Part shown: one piece after another, positions 18,491-27,429 of the stretch | How positions within the stretch are numbered: the stretch's first letter is position 1 | How the letters are laid out: the number at the start of each line of letters is the position of its first letter | From: Firm-04 sp964463355 | GTDB lineage: Bacteria; Bacillota; Clostridia; Oscillospirales; Ruminococcaceae | Reading direction: 5' to 3' | NCBI GenBank assembly: GCA_964463355.1 | Contig: CAYXBP010000002.1 | Span: forward strand, 88,267-152,266 | DNA: 64,000 bases | Translations under genes and position numbers: made by a program | Notes under the pieces: model-generated | Seen by the model: the letters and a program-made list of their open reading frames with translations, nothing else | The model's database searches: none | Told to the model about the DNA's origin: nothing

Positions 18491-19696
18491 TTATATATTT
18501 TCCGAAAGAATCTGCTTCGGGGCAACTTCCTTCCCCTCGCTGACAGTAATATTATGACCCACCACAGCGATACCCCACTCATCTCGATTCTCCACATATC
18601 CTTCGGGATTTCTGCCAATATGCGCACCCGCTTCAATCACGCACTCCTCACCGACGATAGCATACTCCACTACAGCACCTGCCTTGATCACCGTACCAGG
18701 CATCACGATGCTATACTGCACCTTTGCACCCTCCTCGATGGTCACACCTGCAAAAATGATGGAGAAATCCACCTTGCCGTTAATGACAGAGCCCTCCGTA
18801 ATCATGGCATTTTCCACCTCGGCGGAAGCACCAATATACTGTGGTGGCATATTGTTGTGGCGGGAGTAGATTTTCCATTCCTTGTCGTAGAGGTCAAGTG
18901 GCTCACTGGGGCTTAAAAGATCCATATGTGCGTCCCAGAGAGAATCCAGCGTACCCACATCCTTCCAGTAGCCCTCAAAAGTATAGGCATACAAACGCTC
19001 GCCATTTTGCAGCATGGCAGGGATGATATCCTTACCGAAATCCTTGGATCCGGTATTGGCGTTTTCGTTTTCGATCAAATATCTCTTTAGTTTCTCCCAT
19101 GTAAACACATAAATGCCCATGGATGCCAACGTAGACTTTGGCTGCTTCGGCTTTTCGGTGAAATCCACCACGCGCATTTCGTCATCACAGGTCATGATTC
19201 CCATACGGCTTGCCTCGGAAAGCGGCACATCCAACACGGCGATGGTGAGATCAGCATTTGTCGCCTTGTGGAAATCCAACATTTTAGAATAATCCATTTT
19301 GTAGATATGATCGCCGCCCAGCACAACAACATATTCTGGATTATAACGTTCGATGAAGCCGATGTTCTGATAAATGGCATTTGCGGTGCCCTCATACCAT
19401 GAAGCCCCTGCCGATGTCTGGTAAGGGGGCAGCACATGAACACCACCGTGGAGCTTGTCCAGATCCCAAGGCTGACCGTTTCCGATATAGTCATTCAGTA
19501 CCAGCGGCTGATACTGGGTAAGCACACCCACGGTATCAATGCCCGAATTGGTGCAGTTAGAAAGCGGAAAGTCGATCAAGCGATATTTGCCCCCAAAGGG
19601 CACTGCCGGCTTTGCCATATCTTTGGTGAGGGCGTACAAGCGGCTGCCCTGACCGCCGGCAAGCAGCATGGCAACACATTCTTTCTTGATATACAT
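18491..19696 (-). CDS. glgC: Glucose-1-phosphate adenylyltransferase, catalytic subunit
   Basis: 401 residues; makes ADP-glucose from ATP and glucose-1-phosphate. The catalytic motif LLAGGQGSRLYALTKDMAKP is intact, with FGGKYRLIDFPLSNCTNSG, VVLGGDHIYKMDY and the FTEKPKQPKS lysine. The C-terminal hexapeptide beta helix begins near residue 300. Second gene of the glycogen operon. Confidence 0.97.
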   Translation of the reverse strand: MYIKKECVAMLLAGGQGSRLYALTKDMAKPAVPFGGKYRLIDFPLSNCTNSGIDTVGVLTQYQPLVLNDYIGNGQPWDLDKLHGGVHVLPPYQTSAGASWYEGTANAIYQNIGFIERYNPEYVVVLGGDHIYKMDYSKMLDFHKATNADLTIAVLDVPLSEASRMGIMTCDDEMRVVDFTEKPKQPKSTLASMGIYVFTWEKLKRYLIENENANTGSKDFGKDIIPAMLQNGERLYAYTFEGYWKDVGTLDSLWDAHMDLLSPSEPLDLYDKEWKIYSRHNNMPPQYIGASAEVENAMITEGSVINGKVDFSIIFAGVTIEEGAKVQYSIVMPGTVIKAGAVVEYAIVGEECVIEAGAHIGRNPEGYVENRDEWGIAVVGHNITVSEGKEVAPKQILSENI

Positions 19697-19728
19697 TACA
19701 GTATGAATCCTCCTTTATCGTTGCGCAA

Positions 19729-21738
19729 TCATGATTTGGTCTTTGCTGCGGTTTTTTTACGAGTTGTTGTTTTGGCTGGTTTCACATCGGAAGCGTCCTG
19801 CGCTCCGTCGGTGGGTTTTGCTTTCGGCGTACGGGGTTTTCTTGGTTTGTAGTGATAATACTGCACCGAAAGCGGTGGCAAGGTCAGCGATACGCACTGA
19901 TCGAAGCCGTGCATGGGTTCTTTTTGGGTTTTTGCAGTTGCGAGTGCTGCGCCACTGCCACCAAATTCCACCGCATCGGAGTCCATAACCAGACGGTAAG
20001 TACCTGCATATGGCACACCAATCTTATAATTCTCGCGCTGTACGGGCACAAAGTTGCACACTGCCACGATCTCATCGCCACTGTCGTCAATTCTACGGAA
20101 AGCGATAACGCTTTGGCGGTAATCGTCGTTGCTGATCCACGAGAAGCCACCCCAGGAATCGTCATTCTGCCACAGCGGGGCAGTATTCAGGTAAAACCGA
20201 TTCAACGCTTTGGAGTAGTCCAACATCTGTGCGTGGGCGGGATATTGCAGCAGCATCCAATCCAACTGTGTTTTGTAATCCCACTCCTTCATCTGGGCAA
20301 ATTCCTGCCCCATAAACAGCAGTTTCTTACCAGGATGCGCCATCATATAGGCAAGAAATGCACGGTAGGCAGCAAATTTTTGTTCATACTCGCCAGGCAT
20401 TTTCTGAATCATGGAACATTTACCGTGTACGATCTCATCATGGGAAATGGGCAGCACATAATTCTCGGAGAAGCAATAGAAGAACGAGAAGGTCAGCTTA
20501 TCGTGATTATACGCGCGGTACAGCGGATCCATGGAGGCATAGCAGAGCATATCATTCATCCAGCCCATGTTCCACTTAAAGTTGAAGCCCAATCCGCCGA
20601 TATCGGTAGGCTTTGTCACCAGTGGCCAGGCGGTAGATTCCTCAGCGATCATCAGTACATCTGGGTGGCGGCCAAACGCCGTTTCGTTCAACTCCTTGAA
20701 GAAGGACACAGCCTCCAGATTCTCCTTGCCGCCGTTTTGATTCGGACGCCACTCACCATCTCTGCGATCGTAGTCGAGGTAGAGCATGGAAGCCACGGCA
20801 TCCACACGCAGACCGTCGATATGGTAGGAATCCAACCAGAAGCAGGCAGAAGATATTAAGAATGACCGCACTTCCGGTCTGCCATAATCAAACACGCGCG
20901 TGCCCCAGCCCTTATGCTCCATTTTCAGAGGGTCGCCGTACTCATAGCAATAATTGCCATCAAACTCGCACAAGCCATGGGCATCCTTCGGAAAATGTGC
21001 GGGCACCCAATCCAGAATCACGCCGATGCCTGCCTGATGGAACAGATCCACCATTTGTCGGAAATCATCTGGTGTACCAAATCGGGAAGTAGGGGCAAAA
21101 TACCCCACCACCTGATATCCCCAAGAGCCATCAAAGGGGTACTCTGTCAGGGGCATAAACTCAATGTGGGTATACGAGAGCGACTGCATATAGGGGATCA
21201 TCTGCTTTGCAAATTCAACATAGGAAAGCGGGTTGCCGTCCTCATACATACGCCACGAATTAAGATGCACCTCATAGATGTTCATAGGGCTTTTGTAGAC
21301 ATTCGTCTTGCGTTTTTTGGCAAACCACATGGCATCTTGCCATTCATATGCTGATTCATAGATGCGCGAAGCGGTCTGCGGCGCAGTTTCATAGTGCATA
21401 GCGTAGGGGTCAGATTTCATCAGCGTTCTGCCATCTTGCGTAGTAATGCAGTATTTATAAGCGGTATACTGGGGCAGTTGCTTGATTCTTGCGTACCAAA
21501 TGCCGTTTGAAACCTGCTCCATGGGCAATTTGCCAGGCTGCCAGTCGTTAAACTCGCCCACCACGGAGATCGCTTTGGCATGGGGTGCCCACACACGGAA
21601 CACAGTATACGCGCCTCTCCCCTTTTTTTCGGTGTGCGAACCGAAGTACATCTGCGCATCAAAATTTCTGCCTTGATGAAACAGATGCAGCGGTACGGCA
21701 TCGGCAGCAGGGGGAATGATCTTCTCATTTTCTTTCAT
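19729..21738 (-). CDS. glgB: 1,4-alpha-glucan branching enzyme
   Basis: 669 residues from ATG at 21738, which has AAGGAGAG upstream; an ATG 13 codons earlier lacks one. Order: CBM48 domain (about 35-125, FRVWAPHAKAISVVGEFNDWQ), GH13 barrel and C-terminal beta domain. Catalytic D in GLRVDAVASMLYLDY, E in MIAEESTAWP and the DEIVHGK loop are present. The C-terminus is an unusual 40-residue lysine, threonine and alanine tail (KPAKTTTRKKTAAKTKS) of unknown role, perhaps an electrostatic tether. First gene of the glycogen operon. Confidence 0.95.
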   Translation of the reverse strand: MKENEKIIPPAADAVPLHLFHQGRNFDAQMYFGSHTEKKGRGAYTVFRVWAPHAKAISVVGEFNDWQPGKLPMEQVSNGIWYARIKQLPQYTAYKYCITTQDGRTLMKSDPYAMHYETAPQTASRIYESAYEWQDAMWFAKKRKTNVYKSPMNIYEVHLNSWRMYEDGNPLSYVEFAKQMIPYMQSLSYTHIEFMPLTEYPFDGSWGYQVVGYFAPTSRFGTPDDFRQMVDLFHQAGIGVILDWVPAHFPKDAHGLCEFDGNYCYEYGDPLKMEHKGWGTRVFDYGRPEVRSFLISSACFWLDSYHIDGLRVDAVASMLYLDYDRRDGEWRPNQNGGKENLEAVSFFKELNETAFGRHPDVLMIAEESTAWPLVTKPTDIGGLGFNFKWNMGWMNDMLCYASMDPLYRAYNHDKLTFSFFYCFSENYVLPISHDEIVHGKCSMIQKMPGEYEQKFAAYRAFLAYMMAHPGKKLLFMGQEFAQMKEWDYKTQLDWMLLQYPAHAQMLDYSKALNRFYLNTAPLWQNDDSWGGFSWISNDDYRQSVIAFRRIDDSGDEIVAVCNFVPVQRENYKIGVPYAGTYRLVMDSDAVEFGGSGAALATAKTQKEPMHGFDQCVSLTLPPLSVQYYHYKPRKPRTPKAKPTDGAQDASDVKPAKTTTRKKTAAKTKS

Positions 21739-21841
21739 TTTCAGAAATCTCTCCTTATCGCCGCAGCGATCCAGCAATACTGTAAAGAAGTATCCTGCCG
21801 CGGCGCTTGATTACAGGACATATATAGTTCATGACAAAAAC

Positions 21842-21899
21842 AGGATATGGTCAGTCTGTTTTTTCAAACGATACTACACCATATCCTATTCTATCACAA
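21842..21899 (-). promoter_or_regulatory. Probable glg operon promoter with a spaced inverted repeat
   Basis: Minus strand TTGTGA (21899-21894), 17 bases, TAGTAT (21876-21871), a weak promoter. A perfect 10-base inverted repeat, AGGATATGGT (minus 21887-21878, inside the promoter spacer) and ACCATATCCT (minus 21851-21842, in the early leader), brackets the -10. This looks like two operator half-sites. The rest of the 302-base gap 21739-22040 shows nothing recognisable. Confidence 0.5.
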
Positions 21900-22040
21900 C
21901 TTGCGTTTGGTTGCAAGTATTTTGGGAAATCAAAATTAATTTTTACGATTCTCACGAAATTCGCCCTCCATATTTGTGCAACCTGCACAATCGCTTTTCA
22001 GGCGATTTTTGCAAAACCGTAAAATATCCACGAAGTAAGA

Positions 22041-24275
22041 TCACACCTTTATGGCGTCACAAAGGATATTTGCGGCGGCAACGGTTACATCATCTTTTGG
22101 GGCACCCATGGCATCGCGCTGTGCTTTGGCACAGACAGTATGGGCAAGCAATTGCAGATCCCCTCCCTGCATCAGCTGCTGCCGAATAAAGGGGTACAAC
22201 GATTCATCCAATCCATCCGAGAGCAAAAACAGCATATCGCCGTGCTGCAAGCGAAACACCGTGGTATACGGCTCCGCTTTGGGCAAAATGCCAATGGGTG
22301 CGGTTGCCGCCTGACACAATGTCACGCGATCCCCATGGCGGATAAACGTAGGCCCTGCACCGTATTTGTAGAGCGTCACCGCCGCTGTTTCTTCGCAAAT
22401 TTTGGCAACATCCAGTGTTGCAAAGCGTTCCTCCCCCGATTTTGTCAGCATAATCGCATTGATCATCTGTGCAGCGGAAACACAATCCATACCCGATTGC
22501 ACCAATCTGCGGAAATTGCTTAGTACAATGCGCGCATCCACAGCGGCGTGCTTGCCCGTACCCATGCCATCAGAAAGCACCAGATAGCGACTGCCGTTAC
22601 CATCAGCAAAATAATCCCAGCCGTCGCCGCAAGGCTCGTCTTCGTGAACAGCGCACTGAGCGGCAGCAGTCACAATGCGATAGTGTGGCAGTGTTTGCAG
22701 CATCAAACGATGATGTTCTCCTGCGGTATCTGGGCCAACAGCAGTCAGCGGGCGATGCAGTGCGTCAGAGAGGCATTCCGTAATGGCTTCAGCATCGGGG
22801 GCAAAACCCTTGGGGATATACAGTTCAATGGTTAGTGCGCGGCGATCGCTCCCCCATACGGCGGCGGCACGTAGCGGCACGCCAAATCGTTCCAATGCAT
22901 CCGTCACCAGACGAGTGGTTTCACCATTATACGATTGCTGCATCCGATCACTGGTATTATGCAGCAAATCTTCTGTCACACGCATCTGGTCAAACAGCAT
23001 ATTCTGCGATTCACGCAGACGCAATGCCATGGCACGGGCGGTGGCATTCTGCCGTTTCACCCGTTGAAATTCTTCCGTCACACGCTCTGGCCTTAAGCAA
23101 CCTTCAGGGCTGCTCAGCGTTTCAGTGATGCCTGCATCCTCCAAACGCTGAAAGCAGGCATTGGTATCGGCAAAAGCACTCTCCCAACAGGTAGATTTGC
23201 TTCTGCACTTACCGCAAACGCTCTCACAAACACGTTCTGCTGCGCGTTGTGGGATATCCTTGGCAGCAAGCATATTTGCAATGCGTTCCGCCGATCCACG
23301 CACTCCAGCAATAGATTGCGACATAAACTCCATCCGCGCACCAGTCACGGCAGCAATGGCAGGGGCATCGCAAACGATCACCAGCACACGGTCAAGATAC
23401 TCCCACAATGGAACAAACAGAAACAGCATCCCCCCAATGAGATGATTCACCCATAGCAACACAACAGTACTGCTCGCGGCGGTAAGCATGGTACCTGCGC
23501 CGCTGATCGCACTGTAAACACTGTACATCGCGCCATTTTTGCGATGGGCGCAATAGCCTGCGGCTAGTCCAGCAAGCGGCAGCACTGCCGCCATACCAGC
23601 TCCATCAAAATCTACCAACAGTAACGCACACGCGTGAAGCGTACCGCAAAGCAAGCCACCCATGGCACGATATCGTTTTGCGACTGTCAGCAATATCAAT
23701 GCCGAAAGCATCTCGCCAATACTGACCAAACCGATTCGTACAGCGCACAAAGCAGCCAACGTAACAATGTAGCAAATAGCAGCGGCAGGCGCATCCCCTG
23801 CATACAAACGCAGCGGAAACCCATCCTTACAGCGATGCCGCACAACCGCAGCAGCATATCCAAACACAGCCGCCGAAGCAATCTGCACAGGCAGCAGCAG
23901 CAAGCTGCCCGGGAGCATCTTCACCAGCGCAAAGGTCACAGCAGCGGCGGCGGTACCGCCCCCTGCAATCACCGCAGAAAGCACCGCACCACCACGATTT
24001 GCAAGCATCCAGCGCAACAGCACAGTCGCCACTAAGGCAGCCATCAGCCAAACGGTTTGCAGGAGCGTACCGCTGAAACAGTACGCCAGTAAGCCACCAG
24101 CGAGAACCGCAGGAGCGTAAAAAGGAGACAGTGCCGCAGCTAGCCCGCAACAAAGCGGCAGAGGCACACCATTGAATCTTGCGGCAGCCAGCAAACAGGC
24201 TGCCACGGCGCAGGCAAGCAGAGCAAGGCAGCGCAGAAGTTGTGGTTTTTCGTGAATTTTTGCCATCGTGAGCAT
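22041..24275 (-). CDS. spoIIE: Stage II sporulation protein E (PP2C phosphatase)
   Basis: 744 residues. About ten transmembrane helices in residues 10-300 form the septal anchor. A central cytoplasmic linker (about 310-500) with a cysteine group near CESVCGKCRSKSTC is followed by the PP2C phosphatase domain (about 530-740): YLVLSDGMGTGKHAA, FATLDVAKI, MLFLLSDGLDESL and PKDDVTVAAANI hold the metal-binding aspartates. In Bacillus SpoIIE dephosphorylates SpoIIAA to activate sigma-F in the forespore. Its presence argues for endospore formation. Start supported by AGAAGGA. Confidence 0.93.
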   Translation of the reverse strand: MLTMAKIHEKPQLLRCLALLACAVAACLLAAARFNGVPLPLCCGLAAALSPFYAPAVLAGGLLAYCFSGTLLQTVWLMAALVATVLLRWMLANRGGAVLSAVIAGGGTAAAAVTFALVKMLPGSLLLLPVQIASAAVFGYAAAVVRHRCKDGFPLRLYAGDAPAAAICYIVTLAALCAVRIGLVSIGEMLSALILLTVAKRYRAMGGLLCGTLHACALLLVDFDGAGMAAVLPLAGLAAGYCAHRKNGAMYSVYSAISGAGTMLTAASSTVVLLWVNHLIGGMLFLFVPLWEYLDRVLVIVCDAPAIAAVTGARMEFMSQSIAGVRGSAERIANMLAAKDIPQRAAERVCESVCGKCRSKSTCWESAFADTNACFQRLEDAGITETLSSPEGCLRPERVTEEFQRVKRQNATARAMALRLRESQNMLFDQMRVTEDLLHNTSDRMQQSYNGETTRLVTDALERFGVPLRAAAVWGSDRRALTIELYIPKGFAPDAEAITECLSDALHRPLTAVGPDTAGEHHRLMLQTLPHYRIVTAAAQCAVHEDEPCGDGWDYFADGNGSRYLVLSDGMGTGKHAAVDARIVLSNFRRLVQSGMDCVSAAQMINAIMLTKSGEERFATLDVAKICEETAAVTLYKYGAGPTFIRHGDRVTLCQAATAPIGILPKAEPYTTVFRLQHGDMLFLLSDGLDESLYPFIRQQLMQGGDLQLLAHTVCAKAQRDAMGAPKDDVTVAAANILCDAIKV

Positions 24276-24379
24276 GGATCGTCCTTCTTTCTTTCGGTAT
24301 CGTATAGCACCTGCCTCACCGCCATCAGGAACCTGTCCTTTCTACAGATACTCCTGCGGCAGCCCGTGCAGATACACAT

Positions 24380-24413
24380 AGTATACCGCAGCTTAGGCGC
24401 AAAATTGGTCGAA
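24380..24413 (-). promoter_or_regulatory. Possible Spo0A-type promoter of spoIIE
   Basis: Minus strand TATACT (24385-24380) is preceded 21 bases upstream by TTCGACC (24413-24407), six of seven matches to the Spo0A box TTCGACA. A 21-base spacing between 0A box/-35 and -10 is the arrangement known for Bacillus spoIIE and spoIIG. Based on one weak box. Confidence 0.35.
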
Positions 24414-24486
24414 ACCCCGTACCCACGCCGCGATTTTTGAAAAAGCACGATTTTTTCACGCATCTTTTGCAATAGAAAAAGAAACA

Positions 24487-24518
24487 GGGTATCTACCAAA
24501 CTGGTAGATACCCCATTA
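24487..24518 (-). terminator. Terminator downstream of rpmB
   Basis: A 12-pair perfect stem GGGTATCTACCA/TGGTAGATACCC with a three-base loop; the minus strand continues into a T-rich run. Confidence 0.75.
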
Positions 24519-24570
24519 CTCACATTGAAACCGTTTTCGGTAAATCAAGCATCGGTGCAGCCATGACGGC

Positions 24571-24762
24571 TCAGCCGATCGCACGCTCTACCTTACCGGA
24601 GCGCAGACATCTGGAGCAAACATAGATGTGGCAGGGCGTACCCTTCACAATTGCCTTCACGCGTCTGACATTGGGCTTCCAGGTGCGATTGGTACGACGG
24701 TGAGAGTGAGACACCTGAATACCAAAGCTAACGCCCTTGCCGCAAACTTCGCATTTTGCCAT
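24571..24762 (-). CDS. rpmB: 50S ribosomal protein L28
   Basis: 63 residues from ATG at 24762 (AAAGGAGGTG upstream). MAKCEVCGKGVSFGIQVSHSH is the L28 signature. The zinc-binding C+ form is seen: two cysteines in CEVC and two more in CSRC near residues 50-53. Monocistronic with its own promoter and terminator. Confidence 0.97.
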   Translation of the reverse strand: MAKCEVCGKGVSFGIQVSHSHRRTNRTWKPNVRRVKAIVKGTPCHIYVCSRCLRSGKVERAIG

Positions 24763-24799
24763 AGCTGGCACCTCCTTTACTGACAAATCAACAGTGTCT

Positions 24800-24828
24800 A
24801 TTATAACAGATACGACGAAAAAAAGCAA
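24800..24828 (-). promoter_or_regulatory. Promoter of rpmB
   Basis: Minus strand TTGCTT (24828-24823), 17 bases, TATAAT (24805-24800). Confidence 0.8.
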
Positions 24829-24886
24829 GCGTTTTTTGAAATTTCTGAAAATTTATCAGATTTGACCGAAAAAATCGTTTTCAGAC

Positions 24887-24915
24887 TTGAAAAGAGCCGC
24901 AATTTATTGTATAAT
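24887..24915 (+). promoter_or_regulatory. Promoter of the protease-scpA-scpB operon
   Basis: TTGAAA (24887-24892), 17 bases, TATAAT (24910-24915). Confidence 0.8.
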
Positions 24916-24961
24916 GAAGGGTGTATCGTTGTATTTTATCCCCTGAAAGGAGAACCTTACT

Positions 24962-25687
24962 ATGTTATCCCTGTTTCAATTTGATCAGTATTCCATCCTA
25001 CAAATATTCGTAAACCTGTTCGTCATTTTCATGATCCTGCCGCTGCACGAATACGCCCACGCATGGGCTGCCTGCAAGCTTGGCGATGATACTGCCACCT
25101 ATCAAGGGCGCATGACGCTCAACCCCCTTGCACACATCGACCCAATGGGTATGCTCTGTATGCTGCTGTTCGGTTTCGGTTGGGCAAAGCCTGTGCCCAT
25201 TGATCCAACACGATTCAACCGTAAGCACAGCATCCGCTTCGGCGTTGCGATGACTGCTCTTGCCGGTCCTATCAGCAATCTCATCGCTGCATTGGTGGGT
25301 AAGATCATACTGCGATTCTACCAGTGCAGCCCCTACTTCACCGAATATATAGCGGAAAACCCCGATACAGAATTGTTGCTCAGATCCACTCCCCTGCTAA
25401 TCTTCTACTTCTTGTATATTTTCGTATCCGTGAACATCGGACTTGCGGTATTTAATCTGCTGCCCATTCCGCCGTTGGATGGCTCCAAAGTCATCGGTTA
25501 TTTCACCAGTGCCAAGGTGGATCGCTGGTTTCAGCAAAACGCGCAGATCATCCACTTTGTTTTCCTGATTGTGCTATGCACCGGCATCCTCAGCGAGCCA
25601 ATTCAATTTGTAGCAAACCTAATCAATAAGCTGTTTGACCTGCTGACCATCTGGGTACCCATGCTCGGCGGCGTAATCTTTGGTTGA
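24962..25687 (+). CDS. Site-2 protease family (M50) intramembrane metalloprotease
   Basis: 241 residues with about five transmembrane helices. Zinc ligands in HEYAHAWAACKLGDD (HExxH, about residues 30-34) and NLLPIPPLDGSK (DG motif, about 170) define the short soluble-domain-free S2P class common in Firmicutes. Substrate unknown. First gene ahead of scpA and scpB, which is a recurrent gene order. AAAGGAGAA precedes the ATG. Confidence 0.9.
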   Translation: MLSLFQFDQYSILQIFVNLFVIFMILPLHEYAHAWAACKLGDDTATYQGRMTLNPLAHIDPMGMLCMLLFGFGWAKPVPIDPTRFNRKHSIRFGVAMTALAGPISNLIAALVGKIILRFYQCSPYFTEYIAENPDTELLLRSTPLLIFYFLYIFVSVNIGLAVFNLLPIPPLDGSKVIGYFTSAKVDRWFQQNAQIIHFVFLIVLCTGILSEPIQFVANLINKLFDLLTIWVPMLGGVIFG

Positions 25688-25691
25688 TATT

Positions 25692-26435
25692 ATGCCAACA
25701 TTATCCTTTCATCTGCCCATATTTGATGGGCCAATGGATCTGCTGCTGCATCTGATTGCCAAGCATAAGCTCAATATTAATGATATCGAAATCTCCGTGC
25801 TGCTGGATCAATATTTGCTGTACATTGAACAGTGCGCCCAACAGGATTACGAACTGGCAGGCGAATTTTTGGAAATGGCCGCAAGACTCATCTGGATGAA
25901 AACTGTCTCGCTGCTGCCCGCCCCGGAAGAAGCTGCCGTTGCAAAAAAAGAACTGGAAGGCGCACTGATCGAATACTCGCTGTGCAAACGTACCGCCGAA
26001 CTGCTGCGTGCGCAATATCTGGGCGATGTGCTTTTTGTACGCAAGCCAACTAAGCTCCCGATGGATATGACCTACCGCCGTCAGCATCCGCCCACCCTGC
26101 TGCTGGATATCTACCGTAATATGGGCTTGCGCAAACAGCCGCAAGGCGAGGAAGGTAAGCATCTGGGTGATAAAATCCATGAGATGGTGCAGGCACATCA
26201 CCATGTCACCAGCGTGTTTTCCAAAGTTGTATACATTTTACGGCAGTTTTTTGTTACCGATACTGTTGTGATCGCAGGATTGTTTGACGATCTGCCCGAA
26301 CGCACCGACCGTGTGGCAGTTTTTCTCGCCATACTGGAGCTAACCAAAGCAGGACGCATACTCATCAGCGATGACGGCACTGCACTGACGATGCGCAATC
26401 GCGAACAACTTACGCGGCGCACCAAAAGGACATAA
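25692..26435 (+). CDS. scpA: Segregation and condensation protein A
   Basis: 247 residues. Kleisin subunit that bridges the SMC dimer with ScpB for chromosome segregation. N-terminal LPIFDGPMDLLLHLIAKHKLNINDI and EFLEMAARLIWMKTVSLLP are the SMC-neck binding signature; the C-terminal winged helix (AVFLAILELTKAGRILI) binds the other head. ATG at 25692 lies four bases after the protease stop; a TTG at 25680 is an alternative. Confidence 0.95.
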   Translation: MPTLSFHLPIFDGPMDLLLHLIAKHKLNINDIEISVLLDQYLLYIEQCAQQDYELAGEFLEMAARLIWMKTVSLLPAPEEAAVAKKELEGALIEYSLCKRTAELLRAQYLGDVLFVRKPTKLPMDMTYRRQHPPTLLLDIYRNMGLRKQPQGEEGKHLGDKIHEMVQAHHHVTSVFSKVVYILRQFFVTDTVVIAGLFDDLPERTDRVAVFLAILELTKAGRILISDDGTALTMRNREQLTRRTKRT

Positions 26436-26492
26436 TCGCGCGATAGCATCCGCTATGGCAAGTGCATGAACAATCAACAAAAAGGAAGTGAA

Positions 26493-27119
26493 ATGATGCG
26501 AATTGAATGTGCATTGGGTGCGCTGGAAGCTGTACTGTTCGCTTCGGGAGAACCTGTGGAGATTCCACGACTTGCTGAGGCACTGCAAATCGACCACGAC
26601 ACCGTGCGCCGACTGGCAGATCTGCTGACCGAAGCGTACGACAAACGTGACAGCGGTTTGCAGCTGTTGACCCTTGATGGGACACTACAACTAACTACAC
26701 GCAGCCAATATGCCGAGCAAATCCGTGCGGCGTTGGAGGTCAAGCGGAATGCCCCGCTTTCCAACGCCGCGCTGGAAACCTTAACCATTATTGCGTACAA
26801 TCAGCCTGTAACGAAGGGCTTTGTGGAGCGTGTGCGTGGTGTGGATAGCAGTTCGGTGGTGAATACGCTGGCAGAACGCGGTCTATTGGAGGAGGCAGGA
26901 CGCATTGAAATCCCTGGTAGACCCGTGACTTACCGTACCACAGCTCAGTTTTTGCGATGTTTTGGTCTACATTCTCTGGCAGATTTGCCTCCACTGCCAA
27001 ATGCCGAACAGCCGACTATGTTCGATATGCAGCTTACGGAGAACGAGGAGGATGCCATCGACATCACAGAGGAAACAGAGCCTGCCGAAGAGAATCTGGA
27101 AACCATTGAGCAGGAATGA
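26493..27119 (+). CDS. scpB: Segregation and condensation protein B
   Basis: 208 residues from ATG at 26493, preceded by AAGGAAGTG; an ATG at 26466 has no ribosome site. Two winged helices: ALGALEAVLFASGEPVEIPRLAEAL and NAALETLTIIAYNQPVTKGFVERVRGVDSS, then the RPVTYRTTAQFLRCFGLHSLADLP region. The C-terminus is acidic. Partner of ScpA in the condensin complex. Confidence 0.95.
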   Translation: MMRIECALGALEAVLFASGEPVEIPRLAEALQIDHDTVRRLADLLTEAYDKRDSGLQLLTLDGTLQLTTRSQYAEQIRAALEVKRNAPLSNAALETLTIIAYNQPVTKGFVERVRGVDSSSVVNTLAERGLLEEAGRIEIPGRPVTYRTTAQFLRCFGLHSLADLPPLPNAEQPTMFDMQLTENEEDAIDITEETEPAEENLETIEQE

Positions 27120-27429
27120 CATCCTCCCCCACCGAAAGATGTGGGGAAAAATTAGCCGTCCTTTTCAATATCTGCTCTTGCTTAGTATCGTTTCCAACTT
27201 TGCTAGTATATCGGATCGTTTTCATTCCCTGTCTGGTATCATCTCCCGCCACTTGTGCGGGGGATTTTTTGTTGTGTGATCACTCCTCGTCCACGTAGAG
27301 GATCACTCCCGCAGATGCGGAGAAAAGTGAGCGCACGGAAAAAGTGATTGCCGATACAACCCTATGTATATTACTTTTCTCTGCTGATTTCAGCATTGTT
27401 TTTTCTGGTGTCGGGGCATCGGTGTGAGA
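27120..27429. other. Gene-free gap between convergent scpB and pyridoxamine kinase
   Basis: Holds the scpB terminator (27241-27270) and, before it, a small hairpin CCCCAC-CGAAAGAT-GTGGGG near 27125-27145. After it the 8-mer ATCACTCC occurs twice about 22 bases apart (near 27279 and 27301), each followed by a weak hairpin. No gene seen. Confidence 0.5.
27241..27270 (+). terminator. Terminator of the scpAB operon
   Basis: ATCTCCCGC-7-GCGGGGGAT stem (one wobble) followed by six T. Confidence 0.8.

Noticed and set aside
27279..27330. Two short ATCACTCC repeats as a possible CRISPR or iteron start
   Set aside because: Only two copies, eight bases long, with unequal surroundings.
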